Below are positions 14,619 to 23,081 of a DNA stretch of 24,311 nucleotides, piece by piece (the first letter of the stretch is position 1; every line of letters starts with the position of its first letter). This stretch comes from a virus. The notes under the pieces are model-generated. The model had not been told where the DNA came from. It ran no database searches and worked only from the letters and a program-made list of their open reading frames with translations. The position numbers and the translations under genes were made by a program. The stretch is from IMG/VR virus record IMGVR_UViG_3300021197_001069, positions 1 to 24,311 of that record. One strand, given 5' to 3'.

Positions 14619-15426
14619 TCATGGGCATGCCTACCTTTCCATCTTCGTGGCAGAGGGGACAGTTTATGTCAAAACGAAGGTCTAAGTCGGGCTTAACGGT
14701 ATCGTAAATCTCGCGGAGGTGCTTCACATCCTGTAATGGCATAGACTCGATAAATTTATGAAGGAGCGCTGGGTTTGTATGCTCATTAGCCTGAACGATA
14801 ATGGACTTTAACAGCCCCGTAATTGGGGTGACTGTGCCCTCAGCTGGAGCTATAAGTTTTGCAATCCGCTTTTCATCTCGTGATGACAGGAGTCGAACGT
14901 AGATATTAACCTTTGATATTGGCAACTCAAAACTGAATACACCATCACCTTCAGCTGTAACTCCTTCAGCAACTTCTCTATTCTGAGACTTTAGCTCTGT
15001 AAGGTCAAAAGTGTACGGTGACTCTTTGCTGCATGATGGACACTTTGCAGTTACTTCGTAGTGCGGCCCAAAGCCTGTTATCCTTGTTGCAATAAGAATA
15101 GCTGTCTTGTCACCCAATAATAGATCTCCTACTTTGATGTTAGGGTCGATAATAACCGAATCCAACAAACGATCTATCGCAAGCTCGTTCTTCAAAAGAG
15201 CCTCGGATGTTAGGATATCTTCTTCTTTGGCTGTCATGTGTTTAATTTCAACGACAGTCTGGCCATGAAGGGGGTGTTCTTTTGGGTAATGGAGACCCTT
15301 GCTTGGCAACTCAACAAATTCTGTTGGGTTTACGAACGCAAATAGGTCTGAAGCTTCTGTGGTAGGGGGAGTTGGCGCGTCTGGTTGCGGTGCGCCTAAC
15401 CGCTCTAAATTATTTCTACGTGACAA
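14590..15426 (-). CDS. gp26-like baseplate hub/assembly protein
   Basis: A 278-residue protein of the T4 gp26 (T4_baseplate) family. Signature segments are FVNPTEFVELPSKGLHYP (about 31-48), VEIKHMTAKEEDILTSEALL (59-78), the AIDRLLDS helix and GDKTAILIATRITGFG (105-120). Two Cys-x-x-Cys pairs, CPSC at 129-132 and CPLC at 256-259, may bind zinc. It ends GMPMTAAFFWPNT, where the FFWP ending is family-typical. It is longer than T4 gp26 (208) through a Pro-rich N-terminus. The last codons contain seven T in a row where the following small frame can be entered. It lies directly after the tail tube gene and before the tape measure, the slot of a tail chaperone in other phages. Confidence 0.8.
   Translation of the reverse strand: MSRRNNLERLGAPQPDAPTPPTTEASDLFAFVNPTEFVELPSKGLHYPKEHPLHGQTVVEIKHMTAKEEDILTSEALLKNELAIDRLLDSVIIDPNIKVGDLLLGDKTAILIATRITGFGPHYEVTAKCPSCSKESPYTFDLTELKSQNREVAEGVTAEGDGVFSFELPISKVNIYVRLLSSRDEKRIAKLIAPAEGTVTPITGLLKSIIVQANEHTNPALLHKFIESMPLQDVKHLREIYDTVKPDLDLRFDINCPLCHEDGKVGMPMTAAFFWPNT
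14604..14610 (-). other. T7 slippery run / frame-change site
   Basis: Seven T on the coding strand (GCG TTT TTT TGG in the gp26 frame). Dropping one T, or reading two again, continues into 60 more codons of protein-like sequence. Reading straight through gives TGGCCTAACACC and stops at TGA. Confidence 0.6.
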
Positions 15427-15441
15427 AGGTCACCTCTTTTC

Positions 15442-16023
15442 TTATCCGTTCAATTCTGTTACAGCAGCTACTGCTGGGCCGGAGTCATACTCTGCCCAAT
15501 CATACCGGAATTGGATCTCGATATTAAGCAAATCATCAGTTTCATAAGTGAGATCGCCGAATGTAGCATTAGTAATGAAGGCATTCTGGAGTGTCCAAGT
15601 ACCGATAAGTCCGCCCTGACCATTCAACTCTTCGAAGATAACATTACCAAGAGCATCGACTGCGCCCTGCTTGTTAACTGTGCCTGGGGCCTGGGCTGGG
15701 TTGAAGAAGACATTCTCCTGTACGTCAGGCTTCAGATAACCCGACTTTGTGAGGGCATCATAAAGAATCTGGTTACCATCTGGGTTGATGGCGTTAACGA
15801 TGGTGGCTGAAACCGTATTCCATGTAACAGAGCCTGGGTAGTAGTAGGTGTTACCCAAAAACTTGTGAGGCGTATCAGAGACTGTGTACGATGGCTTTGT
15901 AATAGCCTTTGCGAGGTATTGCTCATACCTGAAAGCCTGATTAAGATCAGTTAAGTTTGGTAGTGTGAGCAGAAAGCGATGTGCTCTTCTAGGCTCTGAT
16001 AGTGCTGATGTCCAAAATGGCAT
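15442..16023 (-). CDS. gp19: Tail tube protein (gp19-like)
   Basis: A 193-residue tail tube subunit. It starts like other myophage tube proteins, with RAHRFLLTLPNLTDL (about 13-27), and continues with KAITKPSYTVSDTPHKFLGN (about 39-58), which forms the ring-packing loop in this family, then YYYPGSVTWNTVSATIVNAI. It ends with a strand pair DDLLNIEIQFRYDWAEYD. Length is near T4 gp19 (163) with a C-terminal Ala/Val-rich extension. Next to the sheath gene, as in T4, with a hairpin between them. AGGAGA precedes the ATG. Confidence 0.9.
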   Translation of the reverse strand: MPFWTSALSEPRRAHRFLLTLPNLTDLNQAFRYEQYLAKAITKPSYTVSDTPHKFLGNTYYYPGSVTWNTVSATIVNAINPDGNQILYDALTKSGYLKPDVQENVFFNPAQAPGTVNKQGAVDALGNVIFEELNGQGGLIGTWTLQNAFITNATFGDLTYETDDLLNIEIQFRYDWAEYDSGPAVAAVTELNG

Positions 16024-16058
16024 TTATATAGTCTCCTGTTTATCCTATTATTATATAG

Positions 16059-16082
16059 TGCGGGGAGCCGTAACTCCCCGCA
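16059..16082 (-). other. Hairpin between sheath and tube genes
   Basis: A 9-bp perfect stem (16059-16067 with 16074-16082, core GCGGGGAG/CTCCCCGC) with a six-base loop. On the coding strand it is followed by ACTATATAATAATAGG, not a U-run, so it is more likely a partial terminator or an mRNA end-protecting hairpin that sets the ratio of sheath to tube. The other strand has an A/T-rich tail with four T. Confidence 0.55.
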
Positions 16083-16087
16083 TTTTA

Positions 16088-18922
16088 TTAATCGTCAAAC
16101 GATGCTCCCGTTCTTGTGATATTGAAGTCAATGGCAATAAACTCAATTGCTCGGGTTGGCTTCAGGAAAATCTTCGCATATAGGATGTTTCTATCTACAA
16201 GATCTGGGGTGGTCGTGGTGTTATCAAGAACAACCTTGAAGTCAGAGAGACCAAAGTTTGTCTTAACATCAGCCAAGAATGGGTTAACCTGCGATGTGAA
16301 ACGCTTCCAAGTCTGCTGCACGTTTGGATCAAAGAGCAGGCCGGATGCAATCTGCGAGATGCGCTTCTTAACGAAGATCATCAGGCGGCGCACGTTGATA
16401 CGATCCAGAGCCGAAGGAGTAACCTGAAGTGTCTTCTGGCCGAAGATCACGATACCCTCTGCTGGGAACTTGGCGATTGGGTTAATGTTTGCTGTGTAAA
16501 GGTCATCGCGATCCTTACGTCGAAGCTGGTGGGCTACGTCAACAACTGGGACACCGGCAGAACCCTCAGTGAGTCCTCCGCGGTTGAATCCAGCAGGGGC
16601 GAACCATACCTGCGATCTACGCTGGGAGCTAGAGAATGTGCCAATAGCTGCAATAGATGGCGGAAGCCACACAAAGGAGCCGTTGATGGTGTCTCTTGCT
16701 CTAACCCATGGGTAGTATGCTGCACCGTAAGAGGAGTTCAGTCCTCGGTCTCTCAGACCATTTACAAGAGTTGTAATGGTTGAAGGGAGGTTGTTACGGT
16801 TAATTGTGGTACTGTCCTCTCGTGGTACGAACGAATCTGGAAGATCGATGATTGCGAGCGCATCACCGCGTTCCTCACAGGTTCTTACCAAGTGGGTTGT
16901 TAGGCCTGCCTGAGTCTGTGCTGGGATGGCGGCCAAGTTCATTTCGGCGACCTCTGGATCAGCTACAGAGTCAATAGCTCTTCTAATCGAGAAGAAAGAG
17001 TAGCTATTTGTGTCAGATGGGGTGGTAGGCATTCTCGCACCTGAGAATGGATCCATCTCCTTGATGTCTACACCGTCGAATCCACCGAAGAGTGGGACAG
17101 TGAAGCGATCATAGCCGGCATCGAGAACACCGGAGACAGCGCCGTTTATCGCTGTCAAGCTGCTGTTCAGGCCGTCTGTAATAGCGCCCGATCCTGTAAC
17201 GTATACACCGGATCCAGAAATATCATCTAGCGTGAACGTTGGAGACAACTCTTCGTTGGTCGATGGAACCGTGAAGCCAACGATGCCACCTCGTGGTCTC
17301 AGAATGTCGATATACGACTTGGAGTATACTGTGCTTCCGGCCGACTCTGCTGTCTGCAGGCCGAAGAAAGCGTCAGTTGGGTTGCCTAGGTTGCCATCTG
17401 ATGCGCTAGCGCGCAGTCGTGGTCGTGGGAACTCAACGGAAGCGGTTGCATCAGTGTTGGAGGAGCCAGACACGATGAATACCGAACCGGAGCTGTAGAT
17501 GAAGCCCACTGGCCCGGTCAGCTCGGTGCGGACGGTACCTGTGCTACCGGAAGTCCAAGACTCGAGGAGCCCTGTATGATCATTTGAGTAATCTTTATAC
17601 TTAACAAGACCCTCGAAGCCGAACGGAAGGAGCGATGGGTTTGTGAGAGCTGCGTCGACGTCAGAGTTTACCTCAATGTAAACATAGTCAGATACGTTTT
17701 GGTAGTTGCCGAGCTGGCGATAGCGTCGGTCGGCATTTACCCATGTCTCTCTGTAATCACCAATCTTGCGAGCGACGTAGTTCAGGGAGTTAGGATTAAG
17801 GTTACAGTTGTTATACTGCTCAACAACTTGCACAACATTGTCGCTATCGCTCTGGTGGCGAATAACAACAGAGAACGTACCATACTGGTCATTGTCATTT
17901 GTCGAGCGCTTGATATCCTGAATGGAGATCTTAAGATTTTTATTTGTCCAATCACCTGCCTCACCTCTTGCAACAAATTTAAACAGCTTTGTTGGGTTGG
18001 AGGTAGGCGAAAGCTTGCAGCTGATAATATGTGGTGTTTGGGCGGCCTGGACTTCATAACTAAAGTCGTCGCCGTCTTCACCCCCATCGTTGATTCGGAT
18101 CCATGCAGCTGCAAAGTCAGAGTTAGCGTCACTCAGAACGTTATCAATGTGAGCATCAAAAGTCTCACCAAGGAAGTACTTCTCGCGATTGTCTGCGTCC
18201 GTAATACCAGTTGTCAACAGCTGTGGGTTTGTGTTGAGGACCTTTCGGATATACTTCGAATCGTTCTTATTAAAGTTGAATGTAATTGTGTCAACAACGC
18301 TGGTGCCACTTTTGATCTGAGTCTTGAATTCTTTTGTTCGGCCTGGATCAGAAATAACAACAATGTCGGAACCGGAGAGCTGTCTTGCCGAGCTGGTCAG
18401 ATGAGTTGTAGTTCCGTCGTTAGTTAGAATGGTGCCTGAAAGTTCCATTGTTATTGAGCTGTCGCCATACACGATGGCTCCAAGTGCACCAGTCAGAGTT
18501 GTGTTGTCTGAGGCGGTCTGGAAGAGGACAAGGCCCCAAGCGCGGCCGTCAGCACCAGCGTGCCAGCCAGCTTCCGCCGGCTGGCCAGAGGCATTGTCAT
18601 CTTCAGCGCCCAAAAGTCGAATGTAAGTTAATGGAGAACTATTTTTAAGGTACGCTTGGGCAGCATACATACCATACGTGGTAGCCGTCGTGTTGGCGCC
18701 CTGACGCCATACATCTTGGCTATTGTTGCCGGGGGCTGGGGTGCCGAAAATACTAACATACTCTTCAAAAGAGTTGACTGTAATTGGTCTTAGGGCTGGG
18801 CCCTTTTCTGCTCGGCCTATAATAACTGGTCCAATACCTGCCGGTGAGGCTGGTGTTTGTGAGTTATCAATTTCGTTTACGAAAACGCCGGGGGATACAA
18901 ATCGGTAATTTTTAACTGACAT
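16088..18922 (-). CDS. gp18: Tail sheath protein (gp18-like, long form)
   Basis: A 944-residue contractile sheath subunit. The N-terminus has the typical YRFVSPGVFVNEID (about 6-19), then GPVIIGRAEKGPALRPITV and SFEEYVSIFG. The C-terminal third holds the conserved packing domain: GDALAIIDLP, YGAAYYPWVR, PPSIAAIG, then LTPSALDRINVRRLMIF-like text, and the end KIFLKPTRAIEFIAIDFNIT. T4 gp18 is 659 residues; the extra length is in the middle (about 170-560), a Ser/Gly/Thr-rich stretch that should make surface domains on the tail. The ATG lies behind two copies of the candidate promoter motif. Function is secure. Confidence 0.93.
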   Translation of the reverse strand: MSVKNYRFVSPGVFVNEIDNSQTPASPAGIGPVIIGRAEKGPALRPITVNSFEEYVSIFGTPAPGNNSQDVWRQGANTTATTYGMYAAQAYLKNSSPLTYIRLLGAEDDNASGQPAEAGWHAGADGRAWGLVLFQTASDNTTLTGALGAIVYGDSSITMELSGTILTNDGTTTHLTSSARQLSGSDIVVISDPGRTKEFKTQIKSGTSVVDTITFNFNKNDSKYIRKVLNTNPQLLTTGITDADNREKYFLGETFDAHIDNVLSDANSDFAAAWIRINDGGEDGDDFSYEVQAAQTPHIISCKLSPTSNPTKLFKFVARGEAGDWTNKNLKISIQDIKRSTNDNDQYGTFSVVIRHQSDSDNVVQVVEQYNNCNLNPNSLNYVARKIGDYRETWVNADRRYRQLGNYQNVSDYVYIEVNSDVDAALTNPSLLPFGFEGLVKYKDYSNDHTGLLESWTSGSTGTVRTELTGPVGFIYSSGSVFIVSGSSNTDATASVEFPRPRLRASASDGNLGNPTDAFFGLQTAESAGSTVYSKSYIDILRPRGGIVGFTVPSTNEELSPTFTLDDISGSGVYVTGSGAITDGLNSSLTAINGAVSGVLDAGYDRFTVPLFGGFDGVDIKEMDPFSGARMPTTPSDTNSYSFFSIRRAIDSVADPEVAEMNLAAIPAQTQAGLTTHLVRTCEERGDALAIIDLPDSFVPREDSTTINRNNLPSTITTLVNGLRDRGLNSSYGAAYYPWVRARDTINGSFVWLPPSIAAIGTFSSSQRRSQVWFAPAGFNRGGLTEGSAGVPVVDVAHQLRRKDRDDLYTANINPIAKFPAEGIVIFGQKTLQVTPSALDRINVRRLMIFVKKRISQIASGLLFDPNVQQTWKRFTSQVNPFLADVKTNFGLSDFKVVLDNTTTTPDLVDRNILYAKIFLKPTRAIEFIAIDFNITRTGASFDD

Positions 18923-18958
18923 TCGTTCGGTTCTCCTACATTGCGAAAATGTTCAAAG

Positions 18959-18976
18959 TAAATAGTGCTAAATAGT
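18959..18976 (-). promoter_or_regulatory. Candidate late promoter, two motif copies
   Basis: Two ACTATTTA copies on the coding strand (18966-18959 and 18976-18969), ten bases apart, upstream of the sheath ATG at 18922. A 10-base step puts both on the same face of the helix. They lie in the gap after the neck-completion gene. Confidence 0.45.
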
Positions 18977-18986
18977 AGGAAGAGAA

Positions 18987-19937
18987 TTATTCTCTGTAAA
19001 AACCGTCTTTTATGTTTTCCGGAATATCGCCGACTATAGTTCTTTCTCGGCCAAGCTTAATATCAACTGCATTCTCGCGCTTAACAATCTTTGGTCTTTC
19101 TTGGTTTTCGCCCTCGCCAATAAGATAACCCAACACTTCAATGTTGATATCAGTCTCGTAGTTTCTCTGCTCCATTCCAATATTAGCTTGATTTGAGTTA
19201 TTTGCGAAACCGCCGTCGATAAAAACTTCATATGAATGGCCTTCAGCCTCAATCATCTTTGGGGTTCTAGAGTTGCCCGGAATAGTAATAAAGGGACGGA
19301 GCATTTCATTCATTTGCTGCTGATACTCGGTACGCAACGAAATCTGGTAGCTTACCTTGATCCAAGTTGGGATAGGCATTGTGATTGTTTCGTATACCGT
19401 CTTTGTTGTGGACATGTTTCTCTTGTTGGTATTCAACATTTTGCTAGAAACCGTGGGGGGCATTGAGCCACCATGCTTTTTGTTTGCCTGAGCGTTTTGA
19501 AACTGTGCTGTCTTTTGTTGGTTAATCTTTCTCGCCACCGTAATTGTGCCTCCCTTGGCATCGTTAGTGGGATACAGATTGGCGAAAACGGTCCCGCGGT
19601 AGTTCTGTTCTTTTGTTACGCTAACTCGATTCACCGTGACCAGGGGGAGAATCAAGGTCTCCTCTTTATCTCTTAGGTCTTTATTATGCTTAATCTGAAA
19701 GGCGCGCTCAGCGGTGACCCAAAGAACGGGGACTTTCTTAAAACCATCGTTGGTTGTGGTAAAAAGATTCAAATCCTCATCAATAAAGCTAATCATTGCT
19801 CTATCTATAGTCTCCAAGGATGAAGGCTGAAATTCAATCTCTTGAAGCTCGTTGGCCACTTTTTTGTCCCCAACGTACTCGAATCTTTGTGATCGCTTAT
19901 CTTTTATTTCCTTTTCAGATCTCTTGCTCCGTGACAT
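18987..19937 (-). CDS. Neck / tail-completion protein
   Basis: A 316-residue protein with a basic N-terminal tail (SRSKRSEKEIKDKRSQRF), then a beta-rich domain. The C-terminal half has TMPIPTWIKVSYQISLRTEY (about 188-207), MNEMLRPFITIPG, a strand YEVFIDGGF, and ETDINIEVLGYLIGEG, a layout seen in neck or tail-terminator proteins near the sheath gene of large myophages. By position it corresponds to T4 gp14 or gp15, joining head and tail. I cannot choose between them. It begins 4 bases after the gp13-like gene ends and lies just before the sheath promoter region. Confidence 0.66.
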   Translation of the reverse strand: MSRSKRSEKEIKDKRSQRFEYVGDKKVANELQEIEFQPSSLETIDRAMISFIDEDLNLFTTTNDGFKKVPVLWVTAERAFQIKHNKDLRDKEETLILPLVTVNRVSVTKEQNYRGTVFANLYPTNDAKGGTITVARKINQQKTAQFQNAQANKKHGGSMPPTVSSKMLNTNKRNMSTTKTVYETITMPIPTWIKVSYQISLRTEYQQQMNEMLRPFITIPGNSRTPKMIEAEGHSYEVFIDGGFANNSNQANIGMEQRNYETDINIEVLGYLIGEGENQERPKIVKRENAVDIKLGRERTIVGDIPENIKDGFYRE

Positions 19938-19941
19938 TTAC

Positions 19942-21204
19942 TTACCCTACAAAAATGCCGGCTGGAATGTTTTCAAGAACTTTCCTGCCAGAGTCTTGCA
20001 TGGATGAATCAACAGCAGCAAGCTTGTCGTATGTGGTTTCATCAAGAAGTGTCTTAAGCTCGTCTCTAAGTAAATCCTGCTCAGTGCGGGCTTGAGAGAG
20101 GAGTTCGGCAGCATTAAGAGTTACGTTCTCTCCTGGGATTGGGACTGTCGAGAACTTGCCTCTAACCTGTCCTAAAATTTCCTTAGTTAGGGCCAGCGCA
20201 AATCTACGAATCCACTGCTTGCCAATGGAATTGATGTTTTCAAACGGAATGTTCTCAAACGGGAGGGTGTTAAGGTTGTTGACACCCTCGGCTCCTGTGT
20301 CCCCTCTTCCAGTGTCTTCCCATGGCTCGAACTCTCGTTCAATACTAAACTGAACCCAGAATTTATCTGGCGATGTAGTATCAGGGGTAGGGAACAGCCG
20401 GAGCATATTGTCAAGGATCTCATATGAATAGTGCGATATTCTTACGTTCAAGGCATCCTCATAAGCAATTGCCTGGAGCTTGTTCTGCCAAGTTGGCACG
20501 ATCTCAAAGGTAGAGTCGTCAGCATACTGTCCGTATGTGCGAAGATTACCCACAACAGAGAAGCCACCATAGTAGCCATAGAATCTCCACATAGCTCGCG
20601 GAGTCTTGAAGAATACCTTTCTGATGATCACTCTTTTGTCTCCGACCCTTTGGTAATATGGCACAGAGGTGTCTGTCGCGGCGGATGAAGAAATTATAGT
20701 TTGCAGATCATAATCCTGTTGATTTGGGATACTGGACACTGATGCAGAGTAAATTGATGTTGTGCCTCCCAAGCCAGCTTCCGTGGCTAGGCCCTCAGAG
20801 ATTCTTCTAACATATCCATAATCAAACTTTGGATACCTCAATGCAACGTTAGAGCCCGAAAGTGATCCGGAGATGGTGCCGTCTTCATCAAACGATCCAG
20901 TGGATGCACCCAGAAGAGAAGAAAGCGAATTCTTTGTCTGATAAAGGTTTACTAAATACGAGTACTCCAGAACTGCTTCTTCGTAAGCAGCATAAACATT
21001 TCCCTCAGCTAATTCAATATCTAAGACGTCGCCGCCAAGCTTTTTATAAGTATAAGCAACTTGATCAGAAGCTCCTGATAAAAACGCATTTGATGCAGCG
21101 TAAATGCCAAATGGCAATGTTGCGCCCACATTTGCAGCAGCTCCCGTAACCGGAAGAATATTGGCATTTGAAGTTGATGCCGGGGAAAGATTTGGAATTG
21201 CCAT
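19942..21204 (-). CDS. Neck protein (gp13-like)
   Basis: A 420-residue protein with a low-complexity Ala/Ser/Gly N-terminus, then VAYTYKKLGGDVLDIELAEG and VYAAYEEAVLEYSYLVNLYQ (about 49-88), a middle with FFKTPRAMWRFYGYYGGFSV, and SHYSYEILDNMLRLFPTPDT. The end has RRFALALTKEILGQVRGKFS, followed by NLNAAELLSQ-type helix text and a short helix before GIFVG. This helix set is shared by head-completion/neck proteins of T4-like marine phages (gp13 slot). It would seal the portal after packaging. It follows the capsid gene's terminator and a motif copy, so it may start its own transcript. Confidence 0.66.
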   Translation of the reverse strand: MAIPNLSPASTSNANILPVTGAAANVGATLPFGIYAASNAFLSGASDQVAYTYKKLGGDVLDIELAEGNVYAAYEEAVLEYSYLVNLYQTKNSLSSLLGASTGSFDEDGTISGSLSGSNVALRYPKFDYGYVRRISEGLATEAGLGGTTSIYSASVSSIPNQQDYDLQTIISSSAATDTSVPYYQRVGDKRVIIRKVFFKTPRAMWRFYGYYGGFSVVGNLRTYGQYADDSTFEIVPTWQNKLQAIAYEDALNVRISHYSYEILDNMLRLFPTPDTTSPDKFWVQFSIEREFEPWEDTGRGDTGAEGVNNLNTLPFENIPFENINSIGKQWIRRFALALTKEILGQVRGKFSTVPIPGENVTLNAAELLSQARTEQDLLRDELKTLLDETTYDKLAAVDSSMQDSGRKVLENIPAGIFVG

Positions 21205-21230
21205 ACAAGGATCCTCGATTTGCTCTATTA

Positions 21231-21239
21231 ATAAATAGA
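21231..21239 (-). promoter_or_regulatory. Candidate late promoter motif overlapping a terminator tail
   Basis: TCTATTTAT on the coding strand, 26 bases before the neck gene ATG, with one mismatch to the ACTATTTAT seen elsewhere. It coincides with the U-rich tail of the capsid terminator, so the match could be partly due to that tail. Confidence 0.35.
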
Positions 21240-21269
21240 AAGCCCCGCCTCAAAAGAGACGGGGCTTTC
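21238..21269 (-). terminator. Intrinsic terminator after the major capsid gene
   Basis: A 10-bp perfect GC-rich stem (21238-21247 with 21260-21269, GAAAGCCCCG/CGGGGCTTTC), 12-base loop with an inner CTC/GAG pairing, followed on the coding strand by TATTTATT. It is placed 25 bases after the capsid stop. The other strand has CATTATTTT after the stem, so it may work both ways. It would limit transcript running from the highly expressed capsid gene into neck genes. Confidence 0.8.
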
Positions 21270-21293
21270 ATTATTTTGACCTTATGTCAGGCT

Positions 21294-23042
21294 TTAGTCA
21301 TCAAGACCTCGGCAGATCACGAGACCATACATATCCGGACGTACCATCTTCTTGGCATATCGGGTCATGACACCCTTACGAGGTACAAAGTCCTCTACAC
21401 CGAAGATAGTTGGTGTTGTCTGGAGTGGCACATACGGCGCGTACACATAGCCGCTCTCAAGGAAGCTACTACCACGGCGACCAACGAGGATCACGTTACG
21501 TGGGAAGTATGGATCAACCATAACATCAAACTTCTTGGAAAGCGAGCCAACCTTGATTGCACCGATGTCACCGCGATCAGCATCAGCAGTCACGTTTGCA
21601 CGGAAGCCAGCTGTGAACTCAAGGATGTTGGCAACTTCTGGTCCGCAGACGACGAAGTTAGCAGCACCACGGAGTGTTCTGCGGTGGATTTCAGCCGAAA
21701 CGTCGTTGATTGTCTCAACGAGTGTCTCGTACCACTCGGATACGTTACCAGTAAAGTCCTGAGTTACCTCAGAGACCTGACCTGTTTCGCGGTTCAGGAA
21801 CTGACCTGGGTGACGCGACCAGTAACGGATACCGGCCTCTGCCAACTTGATGAGGTCCTCAAGGATCTCACGGTCAATCTCAAGAGCAATCTGCTCAGAA
21901 AGGATCTGAGTAAGCTCCACCTCAGCGTCAAGGTTGTGGTAAGCGTTGAGATCTTGTCCCAACTCTGGGGTCCACTTAGCCTTGAGCTTCTTGGTAACAG
22001 CTGTGACGGCCACCGAGTCGACCTTGATGTCGATCTCTGGGATACCCTCAGAGTCTTCCAAACCAAAGCCGAAGCCCGATTCCGAACCAATAACCGAACC
22101 AACGGAATCGCCAGTAGCGTAGTTGTCACGGATTGGAGCCTGCAGGTGAGTAAAGCTATCGAGATCGGAAGCGACTTCGATAATCTGAGCAGCTGTAGTC
22201 GAAGCAGTAGTCGATACCAGCGTAAGGAGAATACGACTCGAATCGAGGGGGTCTTCACGAGTAAGACGTCGAACGAGGATCGTGTTATCATTAAGCGATT
22301 GTGTCATCGAGAACGCGACGAGGTCTTCCAAGTTACCACCCGAAGATTCGATTGTGGCACGTGGAACGGCAGCAACTGCGAAGAGAGCACCGGAAACCAA
22401 GTCAGGGTCGAAACGCAGAAGGCGATCAATGTTATAGCCCGCAACACCACTGTAACCACTAGTGAAACCGATAAAGTCTGGAATACCACCAGCCTTGATT
22501 GTGCCCGATGCGAGAATCGTTGTGGATGCATCAACCGAACCTGTTGGGGACGAGTAACCGTTGTTCAAAGAGTATGGACCCTTTTCAGCGTTACCGTTCG
22601 CAAGGTTCAGACCACCTGTGATCTGGCTACCGACAACGCCACCACCATAGATGGAGTTACCAGTTGTATTGTCAAGACGATCACCGGAGTTACCTGGGAA
22701 GGTACCGCCAAAGGTGAAGTCAAGGAAGAAAATGAGACCCGATGGGAGACTCATTGGTTGAACGCTAACGAGTTCGTTGGCGATCAGGGAGCCGAATACT
22801 CGGCGTACAAGTGGGAATGCGACAGCTGCAAACCCCTCAACATCACCACTAGCCATGGTGGATGCCTCACGGAGAAGCTCTTTTGCCTGGTTCTCAAGCA
22901 AACGGGCCATACCGTTTTTCTGTGTATCGTTGGTGATTCCTTCGAGAAGACCGGTCTGTTCCCACTTAGTGATAAGTGCAGAACCTTCCTTCGCGAGGTC
23001 ACGGTTAACGATACCTTCTGTCAATGTTTCTACAATAGACAT
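21294..23042 (-). CDS. gp23: Major capsid protein (gp23-like)
   Basis: A 582-residue shell protein of the T4 gp23 (HK97-fold) family. It has the family N-terminal helix MARLLENQAKELLREAST (about 45-62) followed by VRRVFGSLIANELVSVQPMS (79-98), the point where T4 gp23 starts its folded core. The last 110 residues are typical: FRANVTADADRGDIGAIKVG, FDVMVDPYFPRNVILVGRRG, GYVYAPYVPLQTTPTIFGVE, then YAKKMVRPDMYG. A prohead protease site of the (I/L)-x-E type could be LRE at 57-59, giving a mature chain of about 523. The strongest ribosome site in the window (AGGAGG) precedes the ATG, fitting high expression. It follows the scaffold gene. Confidence 0.95.
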   Translation of the reverse strand: MSIVETLTEGIVNRDLAKEGSALITKWEQTGLLEGITNDTQKNGMARLLENQAKELLREASTMASGDVEGFAAVAFPLVRRVFGSLIANELVSVQPMSLPSGLIFFLDFTFGGTFPGNSGDRLDNTTGNSIYGGGVVGSQITGGLNLANGNAEKGPYSLNNGYSSPTGSVDASTTILASGTIKAGGIPDFIGFTSGYSGVAGYNIDRLLRFDPDLVSGALFAVAAVPRATIESSGGNLEDLVAFSMTQSLNDNTILVRRLTREDPLDSSRILLTLVSTTASTTAAQIIEVASDLDSFTHLQAPIRDNYATGDSVGSVIGSESGFGFGLEDSEGIPEIDIKVDSVAVTAVTKKLKAKWTPELGQDLNAYHNLDAEVELTQILSEQIALEIDREILEDLIKLAEAGIRYWSRHPGQFLNRETGQVSEVTQDFTGNVSEWYETLVETINDVSAEIHRRTLRGAANFVVCGPEVANILEFTAGFRANVTADADRGDIGAIKVGSLSKKFDVMVDPYFPRNVILVGRRGSSFLESGYVYAPYVPLQTTPTIFGVEDFVPRKGVMTRYAKKMVRPDMYGLVICRGLDD

Positions 23043-23081
23043 TTTTATAACCTCCTATAATTTTTGTCAAATAATGTCAAA

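Noticed and set aside
17699-18427. A 242-codon plus-strand frame over the sheath gene
   Set aside because: Antisense shadow of gp18, with no recognisable protein features.
21168-23060. A 630-codon open frame on the plus strand over the capsid gene
   Set aside because: It is antisense to the conserved major capsid gene over nearly its full length, is rich in Cys, Trp and Thr, and has no domain or ribosome site. Codon bias of the capsid gene explains the opening.
23050-23081. Two TTGACA-like boxes before the capsid gene
   Set aside because: No properly spaced -10 box (TATAAT) follows; the spacing to TTATAG is too short and the scaffold transcript would already cover it.
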